64,000 bases of DNA from JBNAVY01 sp049700195 (GCA_049700195.1 JBNAVY010000005.1:15842-79841), one strand, 5' to 3'; positions 51,715-60,924 are shown, counted from the stretch's first letter. Numbers and translations: made by a program. The notes: generated by a model from the sequence alone, not told the origin.

Positions 51715-52704
51715 ATGAAATATAAGTTTATATTATTTTTATTAATAATAATTATTTTATTTTCGGGATGTAATAAAAAAAGCTTAGAAACAAAAGATCC
51801 TATTGAATCGATAAAATACAATTTAAAAAATCTCAAAAGTTATACAGCCATAGCTAATGTTGAGATAGTTAATAATAAAGTAGATACGAAATTTTCAGTC
51901 AGACAATTTTATAAAGAGGGTAAATATCGTATAGAAAACTTGGACAATGAAGGAAAAGCGAGACAAATTATAGTTTTTGATGGTAAGAGAAGTTATGTAT
52001 ATTTTGCAAAAGTAAATCAGACATATGTAGAAGAAGACAGCAAAGGAGGACTTCTTTATTCACTTATAACGACGTTTGCTAAAAACTATTTTGATTTTGG
52101 AGAAATATCTAAAAATGTTACAAAAGATAGTTATATGATTTTGGTACCTATGCAAGGGGCAAATCCTTTAATGTATAAGGAAGAAATGGAATTTTCTAAA
52201 GAAGGATTAAAACCTATTTTACTAAAAATATATAGTATAGATAATAACGTGGTTATAAAAGTAAAATATGAAAATGTAATTTTTAATCCTCAATTAAATG
52301 ATGAAATATTTACAAAAGAAAATATTAAAACAGATGCAGCAAATATTAAAGATAAATATATATATTCAGTTGACATAAAAGATGTTTACAAATTCTCAGG
52401 TATAAATCCGCTATTACCTATTTATATGGTTAAAGGATTCAAATTAGCTAATCTAAGTGTAGATCCAGCCCAAAACAACAGTATAAATATAATTTATTCT
52501 AAGGGTGATAAAATTTTAAGTATATTTGAATCTGTTGATGATCTAAAGTACGATAAATCAGAAAAAAGGAAAAGTGGAAATATTGAATATTTTATTTATA
52601 ACAATGTTTATTTTATACATAGAAATGGTTTAAAGATTGAGCTAAGAGCGGATAAATCAATACCTGAAGAAGAGGTTTTAAAAATTTTAGATTCATTTAA
52701 ATAG
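51715..52704 (+). CDS. Lipoprotein with LolA/RseB-like fold (predicted)
   Basis: A 329-residue exported lipoprotein with lipobox LFSGC (cysteine 19). The early part, YTAIANVEIVNNKVDTKFSVRQFYKEGKYRIENLDNEGKARQIIVFDGKRSYVYF, has the strand pattern of lipoprotein-sorting-like beta-sheets seen in many clostridial lipoproteins, including GerS-type proteins, and a C-terminal domain (about 230-329) looks like DUF4367. In related genomes this gene usually lies between nnr and an alanine racemase gene. Here no alr follows; 246 bases of AT-rich DNA lead to the toxin-antitoxin genes. The function is unknown; a lipid-linked or cell-wall role is only a guess. Confidence 0.75.
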   Translation: MKYKFILFLLIIIILFSGCNKKSLETKDPIESIKYNLKNLKSYTAIANVEIVNNKVDTKFSVRQFYKEGKYRIENLDNEGKARQIIVFDGKRSYVYFAKVNQTYVEEDSKGGLLYSLITTFAKNYFDFGEISKNVTKDSYMILVPMQGANPLMYKEEMEFSKEGLKPILLKIYSIDNNVVIKVKYENVIFNPQLNDEIFTKENIKTDAANIKDKYIYSVDIKDVYKFSGINPLLPIYMVKGFKLANLSVDPAQNNSINIIYSKGDKILSIFESVDDLKYDKSEKRKSGNIEYFIYNNVYFIHRNGLKIELRADKSIPEEEVLKILDSFK

Positions 52705-52888
52705 AAATTATACTTAATTGCTGATAAAATTTTGTTGTGATATAATTTAATTGAAATATTTTTGACAGTTATGATATTTTGTAAATAGATTAATGGAATA
52801 TTTTTAATATCTAATATAATATATATTATATAAAAGGAAAATAAATATTATAAAAATTTAACTTTAATGGTATAAAATTTACATGTAA

Positions 52889-52918
52889 TTGACATTATTA
52901 TATATAGTAATATATAAT
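52889..52918 (+). promoter_or_regulatory. Predicted promoter of the toxin-antitoxin pair
   Basis: A consensus TTGACA (52889-52894) and TATAAT (52913-52918) are separated by 18 bases, 33 bases before the antitoxin start. Confidence 0.6.
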
Positions 52919-52950
52919 AAACTATATAAGTTCGTAAGGAGGTCCTTAGA

Positions 52951-53226
52951 GTGGGCGAGACTAAAAGAATACTTGTTAGTTTGCCAGAAAGTTTACTTGA
53001 GGAAGTTGATATTCTTGCTGCGATGGAAAATAGAAATCGTAGCGAATTTATACGGGAGGCAATGAGGCTTTACATCAGAGAAAGGAAAAAACTTCAGATA
53101 AGAGAGAGCATGAAAAAAGGATATCTTGAAATGGCTGCAATCAACGTTGAGCTTGCGGAGATGGGCCTTACCGCTGAAAACGAATGTTTTAATGGATATG
53201 AAGTAAAATTAAAAAAGTGTGATTGA
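52951..53226 (+). CDS. ndoAI: Antitoxin EndoAI / MazE-like, ribbon-helix-helix (CopG)
   Basis: A 91-residue protein with an N-terminal ribbon-helix-helix DNA-binding motif: TKRILVSLPESLLEEVDILAAMENRNRSEFIREAMRLYI is the full CopG pattern (about residues 3-42). The C-terminal tail would bind the toxin. It starts with GTG after AGGAGGT and is followed three bases later by the toxin gene. In Bacillus subtilis the homologous pair lies just downstream of the alanine racemase gene. It probably represses its own promoter and neutralises EndoA. Confidence 0.9.
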   Translation: MGETKRILVSLPESLLEEVDILAAMENRNRSEFIREAMRLYIRERKKLQIRESMKKGYLEMAAINVELAEMGLTAENECFNGYEVKLKKCD

Positions 53227-53229
53227 GAT

Positions 53230-53580
53230 ATGGTAATTAAAAGAGGTGATATTTTTTATGCCGATTTGAGCCCTGTAATAGGCTCTGAACAGGGTGGCAT
53301 TCGGCCAGTAATTATTATTCAGAATGATATTGGAAATAAATATAGTCCTACTGTAATTGTTTCTGCCATAACTTCTCAGATCAATAAAGCTAAATTGCCT
53401 ACACACATAGAGATTAATGGTACAGATTATGGTCTTAATAAGGATTCTGTAATTTTGTTAGAACAAATTAGGACAATTGATAAAAAACGTTTAAGAGAGA
53501 AAATTGGACATTTTGATCAGGAAATGATGGAAAAAGTAAATGAAGGTTTGCAAATTAGTCTTGGATTAATTGATTTTTAA
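53230..53580 (+). CDS. ndoA: Endoribonuclease EndoA / MazF toxin
   Basis: A 116-residue PemK/MazF-family RNase. VKRGDIFYADLSPVIGSEQGGIRPVIIIQND (first 35 residues) contains the catalytic arginine region, followed by VIVSAITSQINKAKLPTHIEI with a conserved threonine/serine and by LLEQIRTIDKKRLREKIGHFD. This is nearly the standard sequence of the Gram-positive EndoA group, which cuts UACAU-type sites. The length is normal, so the toxin appears intact. It pairs with the antitoxin upstream. Confidence 0.94.
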   Translation: MVIKRGDIFYADLSPVIGSEQGGIRPVIIIQNDIGNKYSPTVIVSAITSQINKAKLPTHIEINGTDYGLNKDSVILLEQIRTIDKKRLREKIGHFDQEMMEKVNEGLQISLGLIDF

Positions 53581-53605
53581 GGACTTATCGTTTTTTATAA
53601 GTTCT
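53581..53605 (+). terminator. Weak terminator after ndoA
   Basis: GGACTTAT (53581-53588) can pair with ATAAGTTC (53597-53604) with a G-U pair around a T-rich loop, followed by a TTATTG tail. Confidence 0.45.
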
Positions 53606-53644
53606 TATTGTTTATTTTTTTGAGGAGAATGAGGAGGATAACAA

Positions 53645-54100
53645 ATGAAAATAATTAAAGTATTTATTTTGACTTTTGCAGTAATTATAGTAGCTTTAGG
53701 TGTTGGATATGCAGATCAGACTCCAGAACCAGGAAGTCAGCAAGACCCTATAGTCAGTAAGAGTTATGTTGATTCAAAATATGACAACATTAAGATTTAC
53801 GTTGACAATAAATTAAGTGAAGAAAGTAAATCTGATAACAGTTATAAAGTTGTAGTATTAGATGCTGGACAGATAATTACAATGGAAGGTGGCAGTCAGG
53901 CTATAGTAAGGATTGCAGATTCTGCTGTTATTGTTACTAAAACTGATGGAGTAGCTGATCTAACCTCTGGTATTGACTTAAAAAATAATAGCCCGATTCC
54001 AGCAAATCATCTTTTATTATTTCCGCGCTCTGATGGAAGAGGCATAAAGGCTATTAAACATACATATATAGGTGTAATAGGTAAATATACAATAAATTAG
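53645..54100 (+). CDS. Secreted protein of unknown function
   Basis: A 151-residue protein with a signal peptide (hydrophobic 5-22, cleavage likely after VGYA). The mature part opens with a proline-rich stretch (DQTPEPGSQQDPI) and a short repeated element, SYVDSKYDNI then IYVDNKLSEE, which looks helical. A compact C-terminal domain (about 70-151) includes VVVLDAGQIITMEGGSQAIVRI and HLLLFPRSDGRGIKA. Similar SYVD elements occur in surface proteins of Clostridia. It has no sorting signal, so it is probably released or held by neighbours. AGGAGGA lies before the ATG. I do not recognise the family with certainty. Confidence 0.75.
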   Translation: MKIIKVFILTFAVIIVALGVGYADQTPEPGSQQDPIVSKSYVDSKYDNIKIYVDNKLSEESKSDNSYKVVVLDAGQIITMEGGSQAIVRIADSAVIVTKTDGVADLTSGIDLKNNSPIPANHLLLFPRSDGRGIKAIKHTYIGVIGKYTIN

Positions 54101-54122
54101 GTTTTTTTAAAACCTTTTTTTT
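54098..54122 (+). terminator. Terminator after the secreted-protein gene
   Basis: AGGTTTT (54099-54105) pairs with AAAACCT (54109-54115) and is followed by a run of T; the arm overlaps the stop codon. Confidence 0.85.
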
Positions 54123-54221
54123 ATGTGATGATAAGTTTTTTTATGATATAATATTACTAGTAATTTTAACTATCATTAAGAAATAAATTAATAAAATATT
54201 AAATTAAAGGAGCGATAAAAT

Positions 54222-56243
54222 TTGTATCTAAAGAGGATTTTTTCAGCTTTCATTGCTATTTCTCTTATTGTAACTATTGTTGTAAGTATTAATAGAATAA
54301 GTATAGAAAATAAATATAATACAGTTGAAATTGTTGGTGATTTAAGCAGTTTTAAAGAACTTTCGTCATATTCGGGAGAAAATATTAATTTCATACTTGA
54401 TGATATGAAAAAAGCAGGACTTAATGGAGTTGCAGTTAATGAAGTTACACTTGATAGTTTACAGCAATCAGGTATTATTTCTTTAAGTCTTTTAAAAGAT
54501 ATAGAAAATTTATATTTGCTAACAGAAACACTAAATAATAAACCTTTAGAAAATTATATTAAGAAACTTTCTGAAACAGAAAAGCAAACAGAAGGAAATT
54601 ATATAGTTGTAACAACAAAAGATAAAACCATGTTTGAATTCCTTAAAAATTCCTTGAGTTTAAGAGTAGAACCAGACAATTTAAAAGTATTGGAAGGCGA
54701 TAATTCCTATGCTTTTATTATAAATAAACCTAAAGATTTATTTATAACAAAAGGACTTGGTTTTGATCAAAAGGATTTAGAACTTGTAAAATCACTTAAA
54801 TTAGATTTAATTCCTAGAATAGAAAATTTCACTAATATAAAAGACAGAGATATCTTAAGTTATATAAATATGATTAAAAAATATAATGTTAAGACAGTTA
54901 TTTTTAGTGGGAGTGATGTGTTAGGCAATCCTGCCAAAATATCATATGCTGCTGGTTTATTTCGTAAAAATGGTATAAATACAGGTATAATTGATGTCCC
55001 AATGGGCAAAAAATTGCAGGATGGTATGAATAAATTTGCAAAATTTGATGATTATAGAGGGATAAAAGTATTTGGTCTTTCGGATAAGGAAACACAAAAA
55101 TATGAAGCTTCGAATATAGTAAGTATGTGGTTTAGAGGTATATTGGACAGAAATGTAAGGATTATTTATATGAGAGCTAAAATTGATAATACTAAATCTG
55201 TTCAGTTTAATATTGATCAAAATATATCTTTAATTAAAAGTTTAAATGGGTATGTTGAAAAAGCTGGTTTAAAAACTGGTATAGCAAAGCCGCTTGGAGA
55301 AATACATCAGTCCAAATTTATACAAATTTTTATAAGTTTTGGTATTATTGCTGGTGGGCTTTTAATTTTGTATATGCTTGGTTTATCGGATTTAGCATTA
55401 ATATCTATAGGATTAGTTGGCCAAATTTTAACTATTATAGTATTATTAAGCAGATTTAATGATCTGGGTATAAAGGTATTGGCTCTATCTTCTTCAGTAA
55501 TTTTTCCTTCATTAGCTATAGGATATTTAATAGATTCGCTGAAAAATATTATAGATAAAAAACAAAGAAAACATTTTATTATAAAAACTTTGAAAATTTT
55601 TATATATACCCTTTTGATTTCTTCTATTGGAGCACTATATATAGCATCTATTATGGCAGATAGCAAATATATGCTTAAATTAGATTATTTTAGAGGTGTT
55701 AAATTTTCTTTTATTTTACCATTAATCTATTACTTTATTTATTTTATATTTAAGTTTTTTGATATTAAAAATGGAAAAGATTTAATGGAAAAAACAAAAG
55801 AGTTTTTAATGATAAATATAAAGATATGGCATGTTATAGTATTTGTAATTGCAGTATTAATAGGCGTGATTTATATTTCCAGGACAGGAAATAATCCTAT
55901 TATACCTCCTACTTCTTATGAACTTAAATTTAGAGATATTTTAGAACATACAATAATTGCACGCCCTAGGACAAAAGAGTTTCTAATTGGAGATCCTGCA
56001 ATTATATTAGCAATTTATGCTGCTTTTAAAAATTCTAAAGGCTGGACTTTTATCTTTGGTATTTTTTCATCTATAGGGATATTATCTATTGTAAACACTT
56101 TTAGTCATATAGAAAGTGTAATGTCAATTGCTATAGAAAGAACAATATTTGGATGGGTATTGGGGGCAATAATTGGATTAATATTTGTTTACATAATACA
56201 AATAGTACAGAAAAAATATTTAAAAAGAGGGGCATTGTTATGA
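54222..56243 (+). CDS. DUF5693-family membrane protein
   Basis: A 673-residue membrane protein. A first helix (about 8-24) exports a large extracytoplasmic domain (about 30-360), which contains DDMKKAGLNGVAVNEVTLDSL and other segments with a TIM-barrel-like rhythm. From about 365 on, seven to nine hydrophobic helices follow (for example IIAGGLLILYMLGLSDLALI). The family is usually encoded directly before the polysaccharide pyruvyltransferase CsaB, as here: the stop codon of this gene overlaps the csaB start (ATGA). It starts at TTG after AAAGGAG. A role in making or exporting a pyruvylated wall polymer is likely but not shown. Confidence 0.82.
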   Translation: MYLKRIFSAFIAISLIVTIVVSINRISIENKYNTVEIVGDLSSFKELSSYSGENINFILDDMKKAGLNGVAVNEVTLDSLQQSGIISLSLLKDIENLYLLTETLNNKPLENYIKKLSETEKQTEGNYIVVTTKDKTMFEFLKNSLSLRVEPDNLKVLEGDNSYAFIINKPKDLFITKGLGFDQKDLELVKSLKLDLIPRIENFTNIKDRDILSYINMIKKYNVKTVIFSGSDVLGNPAKISYAAGLFRKNGINTGIIDVPMGKKLQDGMNKFAKFDDYRGIKVFGLSDKETQKYEASNIVSMWFRGILDRNVRIIYMRAKIDNTKSVQFNIDQNISLIKSLNGYVEKAGLKTGIAKPLGEIHQSKFIQIFISFGIIAGGLLILYMLGLSDLALISIGLVGQILTIIVLLSRFNDLGIKVLALSSSVIFPSLAIGYLIDSLKNIIDKKQRKHFIIKTLKIFIYTLLISSIGALYIASIMADSKYMLKLDYFRGVKFSFILPLIYYFIYFIFKFFDIKNGKDLMEKTKEFLMINIKIWHVIVFVIAVLIGVIYISRTGNNPIIPPTSYELKFRDILEHTIIARPRTKEFLIGDPAIILAIYAAFKNSKGWTFIFGIFSSIGILSIVNTFSHIESVMSIAIERTIFGWVLGAIIGLIFVYIIQIVQKKYLKRGALL

Positions 56244-57328
56244 AAATAATAATATCCGGTTATTATGGTTTTGATAATATTGGTGATGAAGCTGTCCTAA
56301 AATGTATTGTTGATGAAATAAAAAATAGAGGCATAAATGATATCACTGTATTATCAAATAGTCCCAATTATACTTCACAAACTTATGGCGTAAAGGCAGT
56401 TAATAGAAACTCTTTTAAAGATATATATAAAGGTATTAAAAGAAGTGATATATTATTAAGTGGTGGCGGTAGCCTGCTTCAAGATGTAACAAGCAGCAAG
56501 AGCCTTTGGTATTATTTGATTATAATATTTTTAGGTAAATTACTAAGGAAAAAGGTTTATATTATTGGGCAAGGAATAGGTCCTATAAACAGCAGATTTA
56601 ACAGATGGCTTACAAAAAAAATTTTAAATAGGTTATCAGGTATTACTGTTAGGGATCAATATTCTAAAAGATATCTTGAAGAATTAGGCGTTACTAAAAA
56701 TATTATTGTATCGGCAGATCCTGTTGTTAATTTAACTGTATATAAAGATGATGGCATAAAAGCAGCGAAAGAAAAAGATGGTATAGAATTGGATTCGCCT
56801 TATGCGATTATTTGTGTTAGAGAATGGGACAACTCTGAATTATCCAGGGTTGAATTAGCCAGGGCTGCAGATAGTATAAATGAAGAATATGGATATAAGA
56901 TAGTTTTTTTACCCTTTTATTATAAAAAGGATTATGAAGAAAGTGACAGAGTTGCTACTTATATGAAGATGCCCTATGAAATATTAAGTGAAAAATATGA
57001 TATTGATGAAATGATTAGTATTATTAAACATAGTAAATTATTAGTTGGTATAAGGCTCCATTCACTAATTTTTTCTTTTATTGCCTTAACTCCTTTTATA
57101 GGTATTTCATATGATCCCAAGGTTGAAGGTTTTTTGAAAGCAATTGGAGAAACTGATATTATATATATCGAAAATTTTACATCTGAGCAAATTTTGAAAA
57201 AAGTTAAAAATATTTTTAATAATGAAGAAAAGTATATACAAAATTTAGAAGATAATTTAAAAAAGTTGAGAGAGTTGTCTAAAGAAAATTTTGATATGAT
57301 TATAAAAACTAATAATTTTGAGGTGTAA
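56240..57328 (+). CDS. csaB: Polysaccharide pyruvyltransferase CsaB-like
   Basis: A 362-residue enzyme predicted to add pyruvate from PEP as a ketal to a cell-wall polysaccharide. ISGYYGFDNIGDEAVLKCI at the N terminus, LLSGGGSLLQDVTS near residue 78 and LVGIRLHSLIFSFIALTPFI near 270 are typical. Pyruvylated secondary polymers anchor S-layer proteins with SLH domains, so the organism may carry an S-layer. The ATG overlaps the DUF5693 stop. The next gene begins 2 bases after its stop. Confidence 0.88.
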   Translation: MKIIISGYYGFDNIGDEAVLKCIVDEIKNRGINDITVLSNSPNYTSQTYGVKAVNRNSFKDIYKGIKRSDILLSGGGSLLQDVTSSKSLWYYLIIIFLGKLLRKKVYIIGQGIGPINSRFNRWLTKKILNRLSGITVRDQYSKRYLEELGVTKNIIVSADPVVNLTVYKDDGIKAAKEKDGIELDSPYAIICVREWDNSELSRVELARAADSINEEYGYKIVFLPFYYKKDYEESDRVATYMKMPYEILSEKYDIDEMISIIKHSKLLVGIRLHSLIFSFIALTPFIGISYDPKVEGFLKAIGETDIIYIENFTSEQILKKVKNIFNNEEKYIQNLEDNLKKLRELSKENFDMIIKTNNFEV

Positions 57329-57330
57329 AA

Positions 57331-58074
57331 ATGGAAAAAGTCAATATTCTTGGTGTTCCTATAAATAAAATATCTATGGTAAATGCAGTTCAAGTTTTAA
57401 ATTCTTTCCTTAATGAAGATAAATTCCATTTTGTTGCAACACCTAATGCTGAATTTGTAATGATAGCACAAAAAGATGAAGAATATATGAAAATACTTAA
57501 TACAACTGATTTAAACGTGCCTGATGGAATAGGAATTGTTTTTGCTTCAAAAGTATTTAAAGAGCCTATAAAAGAAAGAGTAGCCGGATTTGATCTTATG
57601 ATAGAATTTATAAAGAGTATAGATCAGAAAAATACTAATAGTCCAAATATATACTTATTAGGTGCCGCACCTGGTGTTGCAGAAGAAGCTAAAGCTAAAT
57701 TAGAAAAACAATATCCCGCTGTTAATATTGTAGGAGTACATGATGGGTATTTTAATCGTACAGATGATGAGGAAATTATTAAGGATATTAATTCAAAGAA
57801 TACTGATATACTTTTTGTTGCTTTAGGTGCTCCAAAACAAGAAAAATGGATTTTCAAGAATAAGGGGAAATTAAAAGTTAAGATTGCAATGGGTGTAGGA
57901 GGAAGTTTTGATGTTTTAGCAGGAAGAGTTGAAAGGGCTCCTCTTATATTTCGTAAACTAGGAGCAGAGTGGTTATACAGACTTATTAAAGAACCTTGGA
58001 GATATAAAAGGATGGCTGTTTTACCTAAATTTGTTCTGAAAGTTATATTTACAAAGAAAAAAGTGATGTTATAG
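57331..58074 (+). CDS. tagA: WecG/TagA/CpsF-family glycosyltransferase
   Basis: A 247-residue enzyme of the family that adds N-acetylmannosamine to lipid-linked GlcNAc in wall teichoic acid linkage-unit or related polymer synthesis. FVATPNAEFVMIAQKDEEYM and NVPDGIGIVFASKVFKEPI are the conserved acceptor and catalytic region (the catalytic aspartate is in the VPDG motif); LFVALGAPKQEKWI and the C-terminal APLIFRKLGAEWLYRLIKEPWRYKR complete the family pattern. It is linked to csaB, and no other teichoic acid genes are here, so the polymer is probably a secondary wall polysaccharide. Confidence 0.9.
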   Translation: MEKVNILGVPINKISMVNAVQVLNSFLNEDKFHFVATPNAEFVMIAQKDEEYMKILNTTDLNVPDGIGIVFASKVFKEPIKERVAGFDLMIEFIKSIDQKNTNSPNIYLLGAAPGVAEEAKAKLEKQYPAVNIVGVHDGYFNRTDDEEIIKDINSKNTDILFVALGAPKQEKWIFKNKGKLKVKIAMGVGGSFDVLAGRVERAPLIFRKLGAEWLYRLIKEPWRYKRMAVLPKFVLKVIFTKKKVML

Positions 58075-58088
58075 AAGGAGATGCTAAA

Positions 58089-58934
58089 GTGAAGGAAAGT
58101 ATGAAAAAAGCTATAATAGATTTTATATGGGTGACTTTTGGTACTCTTTTAGTTACCCTTTCTCTTGATTTGTTTTTAGTGCCAAATAGAATTGCACCTG
58201 GAGGGGTAAGTGGTCTTGCTATTGTATTACAACATATTTTTGGGTGGCCAGTTGGTACTGTTACATTAATGATTAATATTCCACTTTTCCTAATTTCTAT
58301 AAAAGTTTTAGGTACAGGTTTTGGTGCTAAAACTTTATATTCAACAATTTTATTAGGTTTATCTATTGATGCTCTGGCTTTTTTAAAACCTCTGACTCAT
58401 GATGCTATGTTAGCTGCAGTATATGGTGGCATTATTATGGGAGTAGGATTAGGAATAGTCATAAAGTATGGTGCTACAACTGGAGGCACTGATATGGCAG
58501 CTATGACAATTCATAAATATATCAGTTTTTTAAGTGTAGGAAGAATTCTTTTAATAATTGATTTTATAATTATAACTTTGGCGGGGATTATATTTAGTCC
58601 GGAATTAGCTCTTTATGCTCTTGCAACAGAATTTATAACTATAAAGGTTATTGATTTAATACAGGAAGGAAGCGGCGACGAAAGAATAGCAATAATAATT
58701 TCTAATAAGTATGATGAAATTAGTAAAAAGATATTAGTAGAGATGGAAAGAGGGGTAACAGAATTAAGAGGTAGAGGAGCATATACTAAGCAGGATAAAG
58801 ATGTTCTTTTATGTGTTATTACAAGAAGAGAAGTTACAACTTTACAGAGTCTTGTAAAAAGTATCGATGATAAAGCTTTTGTAATACTAACTACAGCTCA
58901 TGAAGTTCTCGGTGAGGGGTTTGAAAATATGTAA
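58089..58934 (+). CDS. YitT-family membrane protein (DUF161 + DUF2179)
   Basis: A 281-residue protein with five or six helices in the first 190 residues, including FLVPNRIAPGGVSGLAIVLQHIF and IKYGATTGGTDMAAMTIHKYI (cores given), the paired repeats of this family. The last 80 residues form a soluble DUF2179 domain (ERGVTELRGRGAYTKQDKDVLLCVITRREV). The family is common in Firmicutes, and its role is unproven, though the fold suggests transport. It starts at GTG after AGAAGGAGAT and ends at a shared terminator. Confidence 0.88.
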   Translation: MKESMKKAIIDFIWVTFGTLLVTLSLDLFLVPNRIAPGGVSGLAIVLQHIFGWPVGTVTLMINIPLFLISIKVLGTGFGAKTLYSTILLGLSIDALAFLKPLTHDAMLAAVYGGIIMGVGLGIVIKYGATTGGTDMAAMTIHKYISFLSVGRILLIIDFIIITLAGIIFSPELALYALATEFITIKVIDLIQEGSGDERIAIIISNKYDEISKKILVEMERGVTELRGRGAYTKQDKDVLLCVITRREVTTLQSLVKSIDDKAFVILTTAHEVLGEGFENM

Positions 58935-58940
58935 ATTTTA

Positions 58941-58981
58941 GATAGATAAAATCACCATATTATTTGGTGATTTTATCTATC
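58941..58981. terminator. Bidirectional terminator between YitT and the DUF2148 gene
   Basis: A long perfect inverted repeat with core ATAAAATCACCA and TGGTGATTTTAT around a seven-base A/T loop lies between convergent genes; the minus-strand stop codon falls within it. Confidence 0.88.
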
Positions 58982-59488
58982 AAAATATATATTTTTACCT
59001 GATGCCGAAAGAGGAATACCTACAACTATTTCACCATCAATTAATTTTAGCCTTCTTGCACTTACTCCAATTCTATACATAATTCGATTATCTACATTTA
59101 GGATACTGGCTGTTTTTACTGCAGACCCTATTGCAATTCCAAGATCTATTAATCTCCAGGCACATATGGGCCCTGAAAATTCAAATCCTTCTCTTAAATC
59201 ACGTAAATTTGTGCATAGATTGTAGCCGCATGCACCACAATTTAAACCTGCTTTTTCAGATTTGTTAAGAGAAATTAACAATACTGCACCAGAATTGGAA
59301 ACATTTTTTGCATCTCTGTCAAAGTTGTTTTTATTAGATAAATTGCCATATTCAATCATATCATTTTTAAGTTTTTCCAAGTCTTGTCCAGTAACAACTT
59401 TTGTTTCAATATAATCTTTTCCTGCTGCTTTTGGAGCTGTTCTTGCTGATAAAGCCATAAATTGGGCTGCTAATTCAATTATATCCAT
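58973..59488 (-). CDS. DUF2148 ferredoxin-domain protein
   Basis: A 171-residue cytoplasmic protein. The cysteine pattern GLNCGACGYNLC near residue 85 with CAWRLIDLGIAIGSAVKTAS near 110 defines the DUF2148 Fe-S family found in anaerobes, often near radical or oxidative-stress genes. The start at 59488 is set by AGGAGG six bases before it; an upstream in-frame ATG at 59494 directly touches that site. It is transcribed alone. Redox partner and function are unknown. Confidence 0.85.
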   Translation of the reverse strand: MDIIELAAQFMALSARTAPKAAGKDYIETKVVTGQDLEKLKNDMIEYGNLSNKNNFDRDAKNVSNSGAVLLISLNKSEKAGLNCGACGYNLCTNLRDLREGFEFSGPICAWRLIDLGIAIGSAVKTASILNVDNRIMYRIGVSARRLKLIDGEIVVGIPLSASGKNIYFDR

Positions 59489-59669
59489 CTGCATCCTCCT
59501 TAAAAAAATATAAAAATTTAAAATCTATATCACAATTTTCTCATACTTACTAAGACAATACAAGATGCAAATAAAATATGTTTTAATCTACTAATAGGGG
59601 TTATTTTATGATATAATATAACAAAAAAGTAATTAACAAAAAATTTGAATAACATATTGGAGGGATTTC

Positions 59670-60902
59670 ATGTATAATAAATATAATTGTCTTGTTGCTC
59701 AGTCTGGAGGTCCTACTGCTGTAATAAATTCTAGCTTATATGGTGTTATTATGGAAGCATCTAAATCAAATTTAATTGGTAAAATTTATGGCGGTTTAAA
59801 TGGTATAGAAGGAATTATAAATGACAAGATTATTGATATTTTGAGTATACCTTATGATAAATTAAAATTAATACGTTTTAGTCCGGCAGCAGCATTAGGT
59901 TCTTGCAGGTATAAATTAAAAGATTTTAAAGAGGATGATACCGATTACAAAAAATTGATAGAAATTTTTAAAAAATACAATATTAAATTTTTTTTCTATA
60001 TTGGTGGTAATGATTCAATGGATGCTGCTGATAAGATAAATCATTATGCTAAAGAGCAGGGCTTTGAAATTCAGGTTATAGGAATTCCTAAAACTGTTGA
60101 TAATGATCTTGTTTTTACAGATCATTGCCCCGGATTTGGAAGTGCAGCAAAATATATTGCTACTACAACATTAGAATTGGCTCTTGATGCCGAAGTTTAT
60201 GAAACTAAGACTATTAATGTAATGGAAGTCATGGGTAGAAATGCTGGATGGTTAACTGCTTCATCGGCTTTAGCAGGTGAAAAGATGCCATATCTTAAAC
60301 AGCTTATATATCTTCCAGAAGTGCCGTTTAATGAGGAAAAGTTTTTAGATGATGTATATAAAGCTCATAAAGAATATGGTAATGTTTTTATTACTGTTTC
60401 AGAAGGTATAGTTGACGAAAAGGGTGATTATGTAGCTAAAAGAGAAAATGCATATGCAAAAGATGCCTTTGGTCATACACAGTTAGGTGGTGTTGGAGAT
60501 TATATTGAAAGTATCATAAAAGAAAAAATATATAAAAGAGTAAAAATGACTAGACTTGGTGTAACTCAGAGAAGTGCAATGCATTTTGCATCTAAAGTGG
60601 ATTTTGATGAAGCAGAGATTCTGGGAAGAGAAGCTGTAAAGTATGCTTTAAATGGAGAAACAGGAAAAATGATTGGTTTGATAAGGGAAAGCAATAATCC
60701 TTATTCAGTAAAAATAGGTCTTATAGAATTAAATAAAGTAAGTAATCAGGAGAAAAAAATTCCTATACAATGGATAAATAGTGAAGGTAACCATATTACA
60801 AAAGAATTTCTTGAATATGCAAGACCATTGATATTAGGTGAAGTAAACATTCCAATTGTAGATGGAATCCCATATTATACAAATTTTAAATATGCCATGT
60901 AA
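59670..60902 (+). CDS. pfp: PPi-dependent 6-phosphofructokinase
   Basis: A 410-residue phosphofructokinase that phosphorylates fructose 6-phosphate reversibly. The donor is probably pyrophosphate, because the nucleotide motif reads GGNDSMD (residues 112-118, with Asp115 where ATP enzymes have Gly) and the following motif is PKTVDNDL (Lys141 in place of the ATP-type residue), both used in characterised PPi enzymes. The length fits the longer PPi type rather than the 320-residue ATP form. TTGGAGGG precedes the ATG. Use of PPi saves ATP in glycolysis, which suits an anaerobe. It is monocistronic. Confidence 0.88.
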   Translation: MYNKYNCLVAQSGGPTAVINSSLYGVIMEASKSNLIGKIYGGLNGIEGIINDKIIDILSIPYDKLKLIRFSPAAALGSCRYKLKDFKEDDTDYKKLIEIFKKYNIKFFFYIGGNDSMDAADKINHYAKEQGFEIQVIGIPKTVDNDLVFTDHCPGFGSAAKYIATTTLELALDAEVYETKTINVMEVMGRNAGWLTASSALAGEKMPYLKQLIYLPEVPFNEEKFLDDVYKAHKEYGNVFITVSEGIVDEKGDYVAKRENAYAKDAFGHTQLGGVGDYIESIIKEKIYKRVKMTRLGVTQRSAMHFASKVDFDEAEILGREAVKYALNGETGKMIGLIRESNNPYSVKIGLIELNKVSNQEKKIPIQWINSEGNHITKEFLEYARPLILGEVNIPIVDGIPYYTNFKYAM

Positions 60903-60924
60903 AGAGCCTTCGATAGGCTCTTTA
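60902..60924. terminator. Bidirectional terminator after pfp
   Basis: AAAGAGCCT and AGGCTCTTT form a hairpin around a five-base loop, overlapping the pfp stop and the end of the convergent antiporter gene. Confidence 0.75.
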
